A stretch of 64,000 bases of DNA from assembly GCF_001548055.1 (NCBI RefSeq), contig NZ_AP014724.1, forward strand, positions 620,001-684,000, read 5' to 3'. Position numbers and translations under genes: made by a program. How positions within the stretch are numbered: position 1 is the stretch's first letter; each line of letters opens with the position of its first letter. Below, one piece after another: positions 8,510-17,923 of this stretch. The DNA is from Sulfurospirillum cavolei. Lineage in GTDB: Bacteria; Campylobacterota; Campylobacteria; Campylobacterales; Sulfurospirillaceae. The notes under the pieces were generated by a model. It did no database searches and was not told the DNA's origin. It worked only from the letters and a program-made list of their open reading frames with translations.

Positions 8510-10832
8510 ATTCGAACGTAAAATACTGCGAGATAAAACCGATATTTCCGATGCTTCGGTACTGGGCGGTTGCCGCTTCGTAATTTCCGACTTCTTGATA
8601 CAGCAAGCCAAGCGCGTACTTACTCTCCACGTTGGAGGGGTCGGTCAATTTGGAAAGCTCTAAAAGCGCGATGGCGTTTTCGCTATGGCCCGCACCGATA
8701 GCCGAGACTGAGGCGAGAAATACGGTGTAGGTATCTTTCTTATGAAAATCGTCGATGAGTTTATTGTAGAGCACAAATGCCTCTTCAAAATTGTTGGTAT
8801 AAATTTGCAAATATGCGAGCGTTTGCATAATCGACGGAATATCGACGCGCTCTTCTTCCATGCGTTTGACTACAAAATCGCGTTTTTGATGCAACAATCC
8901 GCCGATTTGCAAGAGCTTGATGTACTGTTCTTTGACGATTTTGGGGCCGTAGTAAAAAGCGTCGTAGTCTAACGGTAGTGCATTAAATTCGATTTGAATC
9001 GCTTTGGCATATTGTTTGATGTCTTGTTTATCGTGCTTGATGTTAAACAAGATGATATTGGCAAGAATGTCTTTGGGAAGCAAGGCTTGTAACTTTTGCG
9101 CATTGAGGCGATACAAGCGATTGTTGCCGAGCTTTTGCGACGCGACGATATTTAGGACAAGATGCAAAGGCGAGTCCTCTTTTTCTTGCTCAATCCAGCG
9201 CGTCAGCGAAAAATGGTTACCGTCTGTGAGGTAGATCATCGACGCGTACAGACTGTCTTGTCCGAGCGTAGGATTTTTGGTGATGCTCTCTTTCACGTCT
9301 TCGCTGAGTTTCGTGATGTCTTTGCCGATGAGATTTCCGCTCATGAGTGCAAAAACGCCGGCGAGATAGTTGCCGTTATCGAGATGGTAACTTTTGGAAA
9401 AATGGCGATATGCCGCACCGTAATCGCCCATCTGTGCATAGGTTAACGCTAAATTGTAATGTAAAATAGAGTGGTTTTTGTATTCATCGACCATTTTCAA
9501 GAAGAGCTCATTAGCTTCGTATACGTGAAAATCAAGGGCTTTTTTAATGCCTTTGGAAATAGCGATGTTGACTTTGGAAATCGTCGAGCTGGCTTTTAAA
9601 TACGAAAGAGCCGGTCCGATTTCGTCGATAAAAATATTCATACTTCCTTTTCGAATATAATCGATCGTCTGTTTCGCATCGAAAACTTTGTACGGCGCGT
9701 AGTAAAATAAAAGACTGTAGATATTCTCGTTGTCGAAGAAAAGCTCTTTTTCAAATTCGCTTTGCGCCTTGTCCACGTCAAAGAGCGTGGGTTTTAAAAT
9801 TGCGTGCATTTTGTAAATCGGGGCGGCGTTTTCGTCACGTACTTTGGCGACTTCTTGGATGAGCGAAGCCGTGTTGGCAAGATTACCGAGTTTATTTTCA
9901 ACCAAAGCAAGTGCCATTTTGACGTGCGTATTTTCAGGTTCGTTGCGAAGCGCGCGTACCAAATAGTTTTTGGCTTTGCCATAATCGCCGAGTTTTGCCT
10001 GTAAAAGTCCTAACGTAAACAGATCGCTCTCTTTGGCAACACCTTCTAAATCCTTGTACGCTTCTTGATTGTACGCTAAAGAGGCCAAGATTTTCGACGT
10101 AAGATAGTTTTGGTCTTCGCGGTAAAAATCGTTGGTAGGATGCGAGAGCGCACTTAAGGCTTCAACGTAAAAATTTTTATAATAATGCACCAAGCCCACG
10201 TAGTAGGAATAAAGCGGAGCATTGCTCTCTTCGGGAAGGTACGCGTATGCCAAATCGACGTAGTAGTGAAACAGCGTTGCGTCCCCCATTTCCAAAGCGC
10301 ATACGGCAGCATTGATAGCACTGATGCAGCGATGCTCTTGGTTTTGAATCGCTTTTTTAAAGGCGTCCAAAGCTTCGGCGTAACTTTGTTCTTTGAGCTT
10401 GGCGACGCCGATATTGTAATACGAAATCGCTTCATTATACGTCGCAATCTTTTCGTAGAGTTTCAACGCTTCGTCTTTGTTCCCTTGCTCGTAAAGCACA
10501 TGGGCTTTTTTAATCATCGAATCGACGCGGGAAGGTGAAAACTGCTCTTTGACGATCGGTTTTTCTTCGTGTTTAACGATCGGCGCGGGGGAGGGTGTCG
10601 GGTGTGATTTTAATTTTAAAATCACGATGATCGCGATAATAATCGCCAGAAGAAGTACGCCCGCGGCGACTAAGAGAATCAACAGACGTTTTTTCGCGTG
10701 TTTGGCAAGTTCGTCTTCCGCATTCTCTGCGGATGCCGTCTCCTCGGAAGCTTCCTCTTCGATAGGCGCAAAGCCTTCTTCCGTAGGAGTCGAAGGATCC
10801 GCTTCGAGGATGACGACTTCTTCTTCCGCCAT
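8499..10832 (-). CDS. pflB: Flagellar motor-associated TPR protein PflB
   Basis: The 777-residue protein has an acidic N-terminal cytoplasmic tail (~45 residues), one membrane helix (about 49-72), a Pro-rich linker, then a long array of tetratricopeptide repeats filling the rest. The order der-aroK-trpS-serS-TPR protein is that of C. jejuni, where this gene (Cj0390) is PflB, a scaffold of the flagellar motor needed for stator recruitment. The assignment rests on synteny and topology. Its ATG is one base from the serS stop, so it is co-transcribed with serS. Confidence 0.8.
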   Translation of the reverse strand: MAEEEVVILEADPSTPTEEGFAPIEEEASEETASAENAEDELAKHAKKRLLILLVAAGVLLLAIIIAIIVILKLKSHPTPSPAPIVKHEEKPIVKEQFSPSRVDSMIKKAHVLYEQGNKDEALKLYEKIATYNEAISYYNIGVAKLKEQSYAEALDAFKKAIQNQEHRCISAINAAVCALEMGDATLFHYYVDLAYAYLPEESNAPLYSYYVGLVHYYKNFYVEALSALSHPTNDFYREDQNYLTSKILASLAYNQEAYKDLEGVAKESDLFTLGLLQAKLGDYGKAKNYLVRALRNEPENTHVKMALALVENKLGNLANTASLIQEVAKVRDENAAPIYKMHAILKPTLFDVDKAQSEFEKELFFDNENIYSLLFYYAPYKVFDAKQTIDYIRKGSMNIFIDEIGPALSYLKASSTISKVNIAISKGIKKALDFHVYEANELFLKMVDEYKNHSILHYNLALTYAQMGDYGAAYRHFSKSYHLDNGNYLAGVFALMSGNLIGKDITKLSEDVKESITKNPTLGQDSLYASMIYLTDGNHFSLTRWIEQEKEDSPLHLVLNIVASQKLGNNRLYRLNAQKLQALLPKDILANIILFNIKHDKQDIKQYAKAIQIEFNALPLDYDAFYYGPKIVKEQYIKLLQIGGLLHQKRDFVVKRMEEERVDIPSIMQTLAYLQIYTNNFEEAFVLYNKLIDDFHKKDTYTVFLASVSAIGAGHSENAIALLELSKLTDPSNVESKYALGLLYQEVGNYEAATAQYRSIGNIGFISQYFTFELVK

Positions 10833-10833
10833 C

Positions 10834-12078
10834 TTACATGTACTCTTTTAAAACGTCGGGAATCGCGATGCTCCCGTCTTCTTGTTGGTAATTTTCCATC
10901 AGTGCGATTAACGTACGTCCGACGGCTAACGAAGAGCCGTTGAGCGTATGAACGAGACGGTTTTTACCGTTATCTTTGAAGCGAATTTTCGCGCGTCTGG
11001 CTTGAAAATCAAAGGTGTTGGAGACAGAGCTGATCTCACGGTAACGGTTTTGTCCGGGAAGCCAAACTTCCAAATCGACCGTTTTGGCGGCACTAAAACC
11101 GAGGTCTCCGCCGCAGAGCATTAAATGGCGGTGCGGAAGCCCCAAAGAGGTCAACAAATCGGAAGCGCACGAGAGCATCTCGTCAAAAACGGCTTCGCTT
11201 TGCTCGGGCGTCGTGATGCTGACCAGCTCGACTTTATCGAACTGATGTTGGCGAATCATACCGCGAGTATCTTTACCGGCACTGCCCGCTTCTTTACGAA
11301 AACACGCCGAATAACATGTCATTTTAATAGGCAACTCTTCTTGCGTTAGAATTTCGTCTCGAAAGAGGTTGGTTACGGGTACTTCGGCGGTCGGAATGAG
11401 AAAAAGCTCTTCGCCTTCGATTTTAAACAGATCGTCTTCGAATTTGGGCAATTGTCCCGTTCCCATCAAGGTTTCGCGGTTGACGATGTACGGAACGCAC
11501 ACCTCGTGAAAGCCGCGTTTACGGTTAAAATCCAACATGTAATTAATTAAGGCGCGTTCAAGCCGTGCCGCTTCGTTTTTCAGAACGCTAAAACGGCTTT
11601 TGGAGAGTTTGACGCCGCGCTCAAAATCGATCCAATTTTGTTTGATATCCAAATCCCAATGCTCTTTGGGCGTAAAAGAGAAGACGCGAGGTTCTAAAAC
11701 GCGTTTGAGTTCGACGTTATCGTTTTCGTCTTCTCCTTCGGGAACAAGAGAAGAGGGCATATTGGGAATGACGGAGGCTTGTATTTCCATTTGTTCTTCC
11801 AATGCCCGAACGATCTCTTGTGCTTCGGCAATTTTTGCTTTATTGTCCGCGAGTTCCGCTTTGAGTGCGCTCACGTCTTTACCTTCTTTCGCGTAAACGC
11901 CGAAGAGTTTGCTTTTGGCGTTTTGCTCCGCTTGCAAAGGCTCCAGCACGATGCGCGCATTTTTAAGCTCCAACGAGAGCGTTCGAAGATTTTCCAACAG
12001 ACTTTCGTCGACTTTTTTCTTGCGAAGCGCGGTCGCTACGGTTTCAAAATCATTTTGTATCAGTTTAATATCTAACAT
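10834..12078 (-). CDS. serS: Seryl-tRNA synthetase
   Basis: Charges tRNA-Ser. The 414-residue class II synthetase starts with the typical [12 protein letters not shown] and an N-terminal coiled-coil arm (about 30-100). Motif 2 ([21 protein letters not shown]) and motif 3 ([19 protein letters not shown]) are clear. It lies 8 nt after trpS and one base before pflB. Its last codons (EYM then stop) contain one of the CTTACATGT copies. Confidence 0.97.
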   Translation of the reverse strand: MLDIKLIQNDFETVATALRKKKVDESLLENLRTLSLELKNARIVLEPLQAEQNAKSKLFGVYAKEGKDVSALKAELADNKAKIAEAQEIVRALEEQMEIQASVIPNMPSSLVPEGEDENDNVELKRVLEPRVFSFTPKEHWDLDIKQNWIDFERGVKLSKSRFSVLKNEAARLERALINYMLDFNRKRGFHEVCVPYIVNRETLMGTGQLPKFEDDLFKIEGEELFLIPTAEVPVTNLFRDEILTQEELPIKMTCYSACFRKEAGSAGKDTRGMIRQHQFDKVELVSITTPEQSEAVFDEMLSCASDLLTSLGLPHRHLMLCGGDLGFSAAKTVDLEVWLPGQNRYREISSVSNTFDFQARRAKIRFKDNGKNRLVHTLNGSSLAVGRTLIALMENYQQEDGSIAIPDVLKEYM

Positions 12079-12086
12079 AAAAGTTC

Positions 12087-13052
12087 CTAACGATAAATTC
12101 CGACAAGGTCGCGTGCGATTTTCATTTTTTCAGAAGCGATGGTGCGGGCTTTTTGCGCGCCGGCTTCTAAAATCTCGATCACTTCGTTTGGATGGTCTAA
12201 AAAGTAGGCACGTTTTTCGCGCGCGCTTGCAAAATAGTTCCAAACCAATTCGTTCAAATAGGCTTTAAAATGGCCGTATCCTTCGCCGCCTTTTGCGTAA
12301 CGTTCTTTTAACGCCTCTACTTCGTCATTTTTCAAAAAGAGTTTAGCCAAAGCAAAAACGTTACATGTCGTGTAGTCTTTGGGCTCTTCTAAGGGAGTGG
12401 AATCGGTAACGACACGGGCAATCGTCTTTTTGAGCTCTTTTTCGCCGCAAAAAATATCGATCGTATTGCCGTAGCTTTTACTCATTTTCGCACCGTCGAT
12501 ACCCGGAACCGTGGCGACTTCTTCTTCGACTTTAAAGGTTGGAACGGTAAAAATTTCCCCGAAATCGTTGTTGAATTTGATGGCAATGTCGCGTGCGATT
12601 TCGACATGTTGAATCTGATCTTTGCCGACTGGAATCACGTCTGCGTCGTAGAGCAAAATATCTGCCGCCATTAAGACGGGATACGAAAAGAGCGAATGGT
12701 TTGCGGCAATGCCCTTGGCAACTTTGTCTTTATAGCTGTGCGCACGCTCCAATAAGCCCATCGGCGTGTAACCGGAGAGAATCCAATAGAGCTCCAATAC
12801 TTCTTTGACGTCCGATTGTACCCATAGCGTGGACTTGGAGGGATCGATACCTAAAGCCATAAAATTGATCGCCGCGTCTAGCGTGTTTTGTTTAAGTGCC
12901 GGAGCGTTTTTTAACGAAGTGAGCGCATGGTAGTTCGGAATAAAAATAAACAAATCGCTCTTTTCCTGTAAATCGACCATTTGTTTGATCGCACCGAAGT
13001 AATTGCCGATATGAAGGGCACCGGAGGGTTGAATTCCCGTTAAGACTCGCAT
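12087..13052 (-). CDS. trpS: Tryptophanyl-tRNA synthetase
   Basis: Charges tRNA-Trp. The 321-residue class I synthetase has the HIGH-type motif at His14 (GALHIGNY) and KMSKS at Lys189-Ser193. The length is typical of bacterial TrpRS. The start overlaps the aroK end by 13 nt, and serS follows after 8 nt, so the set is a single operon. Confidence 0.97.
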   Translation of the reverse strand: MRVLTGIQPSGALHIGNYFGAIKQMVDLQEKSDLFIFIPNYHALTSLKNAPALKQNTLDAAINFMALGIDPSKSTLWVQSDVKEVLELYWILSGYTPMGLLERAHSYKDKVAKGIAANHSLFSYPVLMAADILLYDADVIPVGKDQIQHVEIARDIAIKFNNDFGEIFTVPTFKVEEEVATVPGIDGAKMSKSYGNTIDIFCGEKELKKTIARVVTDSTPLEEPKDYTTCNVFALAKLFLKNDEVEALKERYAKGGEGYGHFKAYLNELVWNYFASAREKRAYFLDHPNEVIEILEAGAQKARTIASEKMKIARDLVGIYR

Positions 13053-13591
13053 CGTTTTTTAATCCTTTTTAATTTTAAAACTTTGATGATTTCCGCGACG
13101 ATCTCTTGGACAGAGCGGTTTTCGACGTCGATCATCACGTCGGCTTTTTTTGCGTACAAAGGAGCACGCTCTTCAAACAAAGCCTTGGCTTTTGCTTCGT
13201 CGCTTAAAAGCGGTCGTTTGGCAAGCTTTAAGTCCGCTTTTTCGTGTGTCAGCAGTCGCGCCATAATGCCCTCGTACGAAGAGCGAAGGTAGACGACGGT
13301 GCCGATTTTGTCCAAATTGTCGGTTTTAAAAAAGCCTCCGCCGGTTGAAATGACAGCATTTTGAACGTTTTTTTGAAGCCATTTGGCAGTTTTTTTCTCA
13401 AGTTTTCGAAACGCCGCTTCGCCGTCTTTTTCAAAAATCTCTTTGATTTTTCGGTTTTCCATGCTCTCGATCAGATCGTCCGTGTCCAGTCCGAAACGAT
13501 CGGTTGCTTGAATCAACGCACGCGCGATTGTTCCTTTGCCCACGCCCATAAAGCCGATAAAAACGATGTTTTTATTTTTTGGATCAAGCAT
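13040..13591 (-). CDS. aroK: Shikimate kinase
   Basis: Phosphorylates shikimate in aromatic amino acid synthesis. The 183-residue P-loop kinase has GFMGVGKGT at 13-21, the shikimate-binding Asp pair (DTDD, near residue 36), the GGG substrate motif (ISTGGGFF) and a RPLL lid region. It overlaps der by 8 nt and trpS by 13 nt. Confidence 0.95.
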   Translation of the reverse strand: MLDPKNKNIVFIGFMGVGKGTIARALIQATDRFGLDTDDLIESMENRKIKEIFEKDGEAAFRKLEKKTAKWLQKNVQNAVISTGGGFFKTDNLDKIGTVVYLRSSYEGIMARLLTHEKADLKLAKRPLLSDEAKAKALFEERAPLYAKKADVMIDVENRSVQEIVAEIIKVLKLKRIKKRCES

Positions 13592-15014
13592 CGTCTTGCT
13601 CGTTTTGTTCGTCTTTTTCGCCTTTGGCGCGCGGATAGATCAAAATAGGCGTGCCCTCGAGGTTAAACGTGTCGCGAAGGCGGTTTGCCAAATAGCGTCG
13701 ATAGCTAAAGTGCAAGGATCGCGGTTTGTTCATTACCAGTACGATGCGCGGCGGTTTGCTTTGGTACTGGGTGGCAAAATAGATTTTAACGACTTTGGCG
13801 TGATCGCTCGGGATTTGATGTTTGATCGTCGCTTCTTTGATGACTTCGTTAAGACGGGCGGTCGGAATGCGTTGCGCATAGTTTTCGTAAACGCTCAAAA
13901 GCATCTCTTTGATCTTGGAGACGCGTTGCTTCGTCAATGCTGAAACGCTAATCAGCGGCGCGTAAGAGAGAAATTTAAAACGATCTCTGACTTCTTTCAT
14001 GATCTCTTCATACTCGACGTTCGCTTTATCCCATTTGTTTAAAACGATGATGCATGCGAGGTTGTTCTCTTCTACGAGTCCGGCGATGCGTTCGTCGAGT
14101 TCTTTAAAAGGCTCGCTGGCGTCTAACACCAATAAAGCGATATTGGCACGCTCTAACATCTCTTTGGTGCGCATTAAAGCGAATTTTTCGATACCTTCGA
14201 TTTTTCCGCGACGGCGAAGTCCCGCCGTATCGACGAAATTGATGATTTTTTCGTTGTACTCTATGGCTTCGTCGACCGGATCGATCGTCGTTCCTTCGAT
14301 GCTGCTGACGACGGCGCGTTGTTTCCCGACCAAAGCGTTCAGTAGCGAGCTTTTTCCGACGTTGACGCGTCCGATAATCGCGACGTTGATGCGGTTGTCG
14401 GGGACGGTTTCTTCTTCGATCGCTTCGGGAAGCTCTTCTTCTTCATTCCAATCGTCCTCTTCGTCCCAATCCTCGTCATCGTCTTCTTCGTCGCTTTCAC
14501 TCGCTTCGCTTACGATCGATCCTTCCGGTGTCGGCAGATACGCGGCGATCCATTCCAAGAGTGCGCTTACGCCTCTATTGTGCGAAACGGAGATTGGAAA
14601 AACGTTTTCCGCGCCGAATTCGCTAAATTCCCAAGCGCGTTCCATCTCTTTGTCGTTGTCGATTTTGTTGATAACAAGCGCGATCGGTTTATTGCGTGCT
14701 TGCAGGGCGTAAAAAATCTTTTTCTCTTCATCGCTCGGAAGCCGTTTCCCGTCAACGACCATGAGTAAAATGTCGGCTTTTTTGGACGTTTCCATCGACA
14801 TGTCGTGAACGTTGGCAAACAATTCCGAAGAGCGATCGAGCCCACCGGTATCCAAAATAATGCACGGTTTTTCGCCGATGAAGACTTCATGGGATTTGAT
14901 ATCGCGCGTCGTGCCGCTAAAATCGGAGGTAATAGCGATACGTTGTTTGGCGATGCGGTTGAATAACGAGCTTTTGCCCACGTTGGGCAGCCCGATAATG
15001 GCTATTTTTTTCAT
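13584..15014 (-). CDS. der: Ribosome-assembly GTPase Der (EngA)
   Basis: Double GTPase needed for 50S subunit assembly. The 476-residue protein has two G domains, with P-loops GLPNVGKSS near the start and GRVNVGKSS after residue 200, each followed by a DTAG/DTGG switch and an NKxD motif (NKID, NKWD). The linker between the two domains is very acidic (runs of Asp/Glu such as DEEDDDEDWDEED). A C-terminal KH-like domain follows. It is the first gene of the der-aroK-trpS-serS-pflB operon. Confidence 0.96.
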   Translation of the reverse strand: MKKIAIIGLPNVGKSSLFNRIAKQRIAITSDFSGTTRDIKSHEVFIGEKPCIILDTGGLDRSSELFANVHDMSMETSKKADILLMVVDGKRLPSDEEKKIFYALQARNKPIALVINKIDNDKEMERAWEFSEFGAENVFPISVSHNRGVSALLEWIAAYLPTPEGSIVSEASESDEEDDDEDWDEEDDWNEEEELPEAIEEETVPDNRINVAIIGRVNVGKSSLLNALVGKQRAVVSSIEGTTIDPVDEAIEYNEKIINFVDTAGLRRRGKIEGIEKFALMRTKEMLERANIALLVLDASEPFKELDERIAGLVEENNLACIIVLNKWDKANVEYEEIMKEVRDRFKFLSYAPLISVSALTKQRVSKIKEMLLSVYENYAQRIPTARLNEVIKEATIKHQIPSDHAKVVKIYFATQYQSKPPRIVLVMNKPRSLHFSYRRYLANRLRDTFNLEGTPILIYPRAKGEKDEQNEQDDA

Positions 15015-15069
15015 ACGAACCTTTTGTCAAGATAACCTAAATGAGATACATTATAGCGTTGCTTTGCTG

Positions 15070-16143
15070 TTATTTTGGTAAACTCTCGACGTAGAGCGTC
15101 TGAGAAGGGAACGCAAACTGCGCGCCGTTACGCTCGACGATGCGCATAATTTTAAGATTGACGTCTTGCCTGACATGTAAGAATTCCGCCCAAACCGTCG
15201 TTTTAGTGAAAAAGTAAAGAAAGATGCTAAGCGCGCTGTCTTGAAATTCATCGAAATAGACCAAAATCGTCTCTTGGTGAATATCGGGATGGTTTTTGAG
15301 CATTGCGGTAATCTCTTCGACGATCGTTTGAATTTGTTCGACGCCGGTAGCATACGTCAGACCGATGCGGGTATTGATGCGGCGTTTGCCCATACGCGTC
15401 CAATTGGTAATGGGCGTATTGGCGACCGTGGCGTTAGGCACGCTTACTAAGGCTTGCGCGAAGGTGCGTACTTTGGTAGATCGAATGCCGATCTCTTCGA
15501 TAATGCCTTCCACGACGGGTGTTTGAATCCAATCGCCGACTTTAAACGGGCGGTCGCTGAAGATAACCAACGAACCGAATAAATTGGCGATCGTGTCTTT
15601 GGCCGCCAATGCAAATGCCAAACCTCCGAGTCCCAAAGAGGCGACAAACGCACTCACGTTAATGCCCCATTCTTGTAAAATCGCCATCACGCCGATAGCA
15701 ATAATAAGAACGCGAAGCGTTTTAATCAAAAAGTTTTGAATGTCCGAGTGAAGTTCTTTGCCGAATTTGGACGAAAAGAGGTTGAAAAGGTTTGAAAACG
15801 CTTCGACCAAACGGTACAAAATCCAAAAAACGACGAAGCTAAGACACGAACGCACAAACAGCTCTAAAAAGCGGTCGATATTTTTAAACGGCAACCACTT
15901 GATCGCAAAATAAAGACCGAATAAGACGATGGAGAGTTTGAGCGGTTCTTCGATAACGTCGAGAATTTTATTTTGGTTGTCCTCTTTTTTGCCTTGACGC
16001 GAACGCTTGCGCAGCGGTTTTAGCAACAGTTTACTGATGATGCGGCGAAAGAGCAGCGACGAGAAAAAAATGAGCAGTGCGATACCGACGTTGGCGATCG
16101 GAAAGCCCCAAAGCGAATAATTCAAGATGGATTCAATATTCAT
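15070..16143 (-). CDS. MscS-family mechanosensitive channel
   Basis: The 357-residue protein has about four hydrophobic segments in the first ~170 residues, then the MscS pore-lining helix (NVSAFVASLGLGGLAFALAA) and the beta domain with RPFKVGDWIQ. The C-terminal domain is the usual MscS vestibule. It probably releases solutes on hypo-osmotic shock. It lies just upstream of der on the same strand, about 55 nt apart. The exact subfamily is not assignable. Confidence 0.88.
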   Translation of the reverse strand: MNIESILNYSLWGFPIANVGIALLIFFSSLLFRRIISKLLLKPLRKRSRQGKKEDNQNKILDVIEEPLKLSIVLFGLYFAIKWLPFKNIDRFLELFVRSCLSFVVFWILYRLVEAFSNLFNLFSSKFGKELHSDIQNFLIKTLRVLIIAIGVMAILQEWGINVSAFVASLGLGGLAFALAAKDTIANLFGSLVIFSDRPFKVGDWIQTPVVEGIIEEIGIRSTKVRTFAQALVSVPNATVANTPITNWTRMGKRRINTRIGLTYATGVEQIQTIVEEITAMLKNHPDIHQETILVYFDEFQDSALSIFLYFFTKTTVWAEFLHVRQDVNLKIMRIVERNGAQFAFPSQTLYVESLPK

Positions 16144-16231
16144 GACGTCTCCAAGCTAAGAGGTAAAAATCAACGAATTTTAACACGGAAAGGATTAAGA
16201 TAACGCATTTTAGGTTACATGTGGAGTCGGT

Positions 16232-17125
16232 GTGGGAGCGTTTATTTCAGGGATGAACCGCGGCGTTTTGTTTATGCTCGTTTCATCGTTTAGTTTTGCA
16301 ATCGACGGGGCATTTGCAAAAGTGCTGAGTCAAGATTTCGATTCGATCGAGGTGGTTTTTTTTCGTAACGGACTGACGATGTGCCTTATGGCGGCGACGT
16401 TTTTACGAAAACCTCTCAAACAAGTCGGCGGAAAGCCTTGGTTACTTCTCTTTCGTGCACTCATCGGCTTTTTTTCGATGCTGGTTTTTTTCTACAATAT
16501 CGCGCATATTCCGTTGGCGGACGCGATGACGTTTTCACGAACCGCGCCTATTTTTACCGCTATTTTGGCATTTTTCTTTCTGAAAGAACATATCGGCTGG
16601 AAAGGTTGGGTTGCGGTTTTTTTCGGTTTTGTGGGGATCGTCATGGTGATGAAACCCGGCGAATTGATGCTTTCTAAAACCGATTTTTTCGGCATTATGA
16701 GCGGTTTAGGCGCGGCATTGGCGTACACGAGCGTTCGCGAACTCAATAAAGTTTACGATACGCGCATTATCGTTTTGGCGTTTGTCTCGACCGGAACGGT
16801 TTTTCCGGCGTTGTTTATGCTTTTGAGCGAATTTTACCATACGCCGATGTTTGATTTTATGCTCGGAAATTTTAAAATGCCCTCAGGAATTCAGTGGCTT
16901 TACATCGGTTTAATGGGCTTTTCGGGTGCGGTAGGACAACTGTATATGACCAAAGCGTTCGGGACGACCAAAGCGGGTATCGTCGGGGCGGCTGGGTATT
17001 CGATTATCTTCTTTTCGCTCTTGATCGGATTGTTTTTGGGCGATCCTTTACCGGATTTTATGGGTCTATTGGGTATACTCTTGGTTATTTTGAGCGGCGT
17101 TATCGTTGCTAAGGAGAAAGAATGA
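16232..17125 (+). CDS. EamA/DMT-family permease
   Basis: The 297-residue membrane protein has about ten hydrophobic helices in two EamA repeats, typical of drug/metabolite transporters. The start is GTG 16232 with GGAG 5 nt upstream; ATG 16253 is a weaker alternative. Its 3' end overlaps kdsA by 4 nt, so it may be co-transcribed with kdsA. The substrate is unknown. A TTACATGT copy lies just upstream (16214-16221). Confidence 0.85.
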   Translation: MGAFISGMNRGVLFMLVSSFSFAIDGAFAKVLSQDFDSIEVVFFRNGLTMCLMAATFLRKPLKQVGGKPWLLLFRALIGFFSMLVFFYNIAHIPLADAMTFSRTAPIFTAILAFFFLKEHIGWKGWVAVFFGFVGIVMVMKPGELMLSKTDFFGIMSGLGAALAYTSVRELNKVYDTRIIVLAFVSTGTVFPALFMLLSEFYHTPMFDFMLGNFKMPSGIQWLYIGLMGFSGAVGQLYMTKAFGTTKAGIVGAAGYSIIFFSLLIGLFLGDPLPDFMGLLGILLVILSGVIVAKEKE

Positions 17126-17922
17126 TTTTAATTGCAGGACCGTGTGTTATCGAAAGTCGCGAAAATCTTTTTCGGGTTGCCGAAAAATTGATGACGTACC
17201 ATGAAGATTCTACCGTCGATTTTTACTTTAAATCCAGTTTCGATAAAGCCAATCGTACCAGCATCGACAGTTTCAGAGGTCCAGGGCTTGACGCGGGACT
17301 CAAACTGCTCGATGAAGTTAGAACGCAGTTTGGCTACAAGCTTTTGACGGATATTCACGACTACACGCAAGCAAAGCCCGTAGGGGAAGTCGTCGACGTG
17401 TTGCAAATTCCCGCTTTTTTATGCCGCCAAACCGATTTGTTGGTTGCCGCCGCGCAGACGAAATGCGTCGTGAACATTAAAAAAGGTCAATTTTTAAATC
17501 CCGCCGATATGCGTTATTCGGTCAAAAAAGTGTTGGATACGCGCGGCGTGAAAGAAGAAGGGTACGATGCCGCCAAACAAGCGGGTGTGTGGTTGACCGA
17601 GCGAGGCTCGACCTTTGGATACGGCAATTTGGTCGTGGATATGCGCAGTTTCGAAATTATGCGCTCGTTTGCTCCGGTCATCTTCGATGCGACGCATTCG
17701 GTTCAAATGCCCGGAACCGAGGGCGGTAAAAGCGGAGGAAAACGCGAGTTCGTGCGTCCACTTTCGCGTGCGGCTGCTGCCGTGGGCGTGGACGGGTTCT
17801 TTTTTGAGACCCATTTTGATCCGTGCATCGCGTTATGCGACGGGCCGAACATGCTTTACTTGGAAGATTTAGATGCGGCGATTAAAGACATTCAAGCGAT
17901 TCAAAACAGCCTAAAGGCCTAA
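17122..17922 (+). CDS. kdsA: 2-dehydro-3-deoxyphosphooctonate aldolase (KDO-8-P synthase)
   Basis: Condenses phosphoenolpyruvate with arabinose-5-phosphate to give KDO-8-phosphate for lipopolysaccharide. The 266-residue barrel has the IAGPCVIES start, the [13 protein letters not shown] substrate motif, TDIHD, and the [10 protein letters not shown] and ETHFDP motifs. It is followed by ovoA after 1 nt. In C. jejuni kdsA is directly followed by ribH, so ovoA interrupts the ancestral order here. Confidence 0.96.
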   Translation: MILIAGPCVIESRENLFRVAEKLMTYHEDSTVDFYFKSSFDKANRTSIDSFRGPGLDAGLKLLDEVRTQFGYKLLTDIHDYTQAKPVGEVVDVLQIPAFLCRQTDLLVAAAQTKCVVNIKKGQFLNPADMRYSVKKVLDTRGVKEEGYDAAKQAGVWLTERGSTFGYGNLVVDMRSFEIMRSFAPVIFDATHSVQMPGTEGGKSGGKREFVRPLSRAAAAVGVDGFFFETHFDPCIALCDGPNMLYLEDLDAAIKDIQAIQNSLKA

Positions 17923-17923
17923 C

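Noticed and set aside
13999-14712. Long plus-strand reading frame over der
   Set aside because: It is antisense to the der coding region, Ser-rich and without a ribosome site, so it is a shadow.
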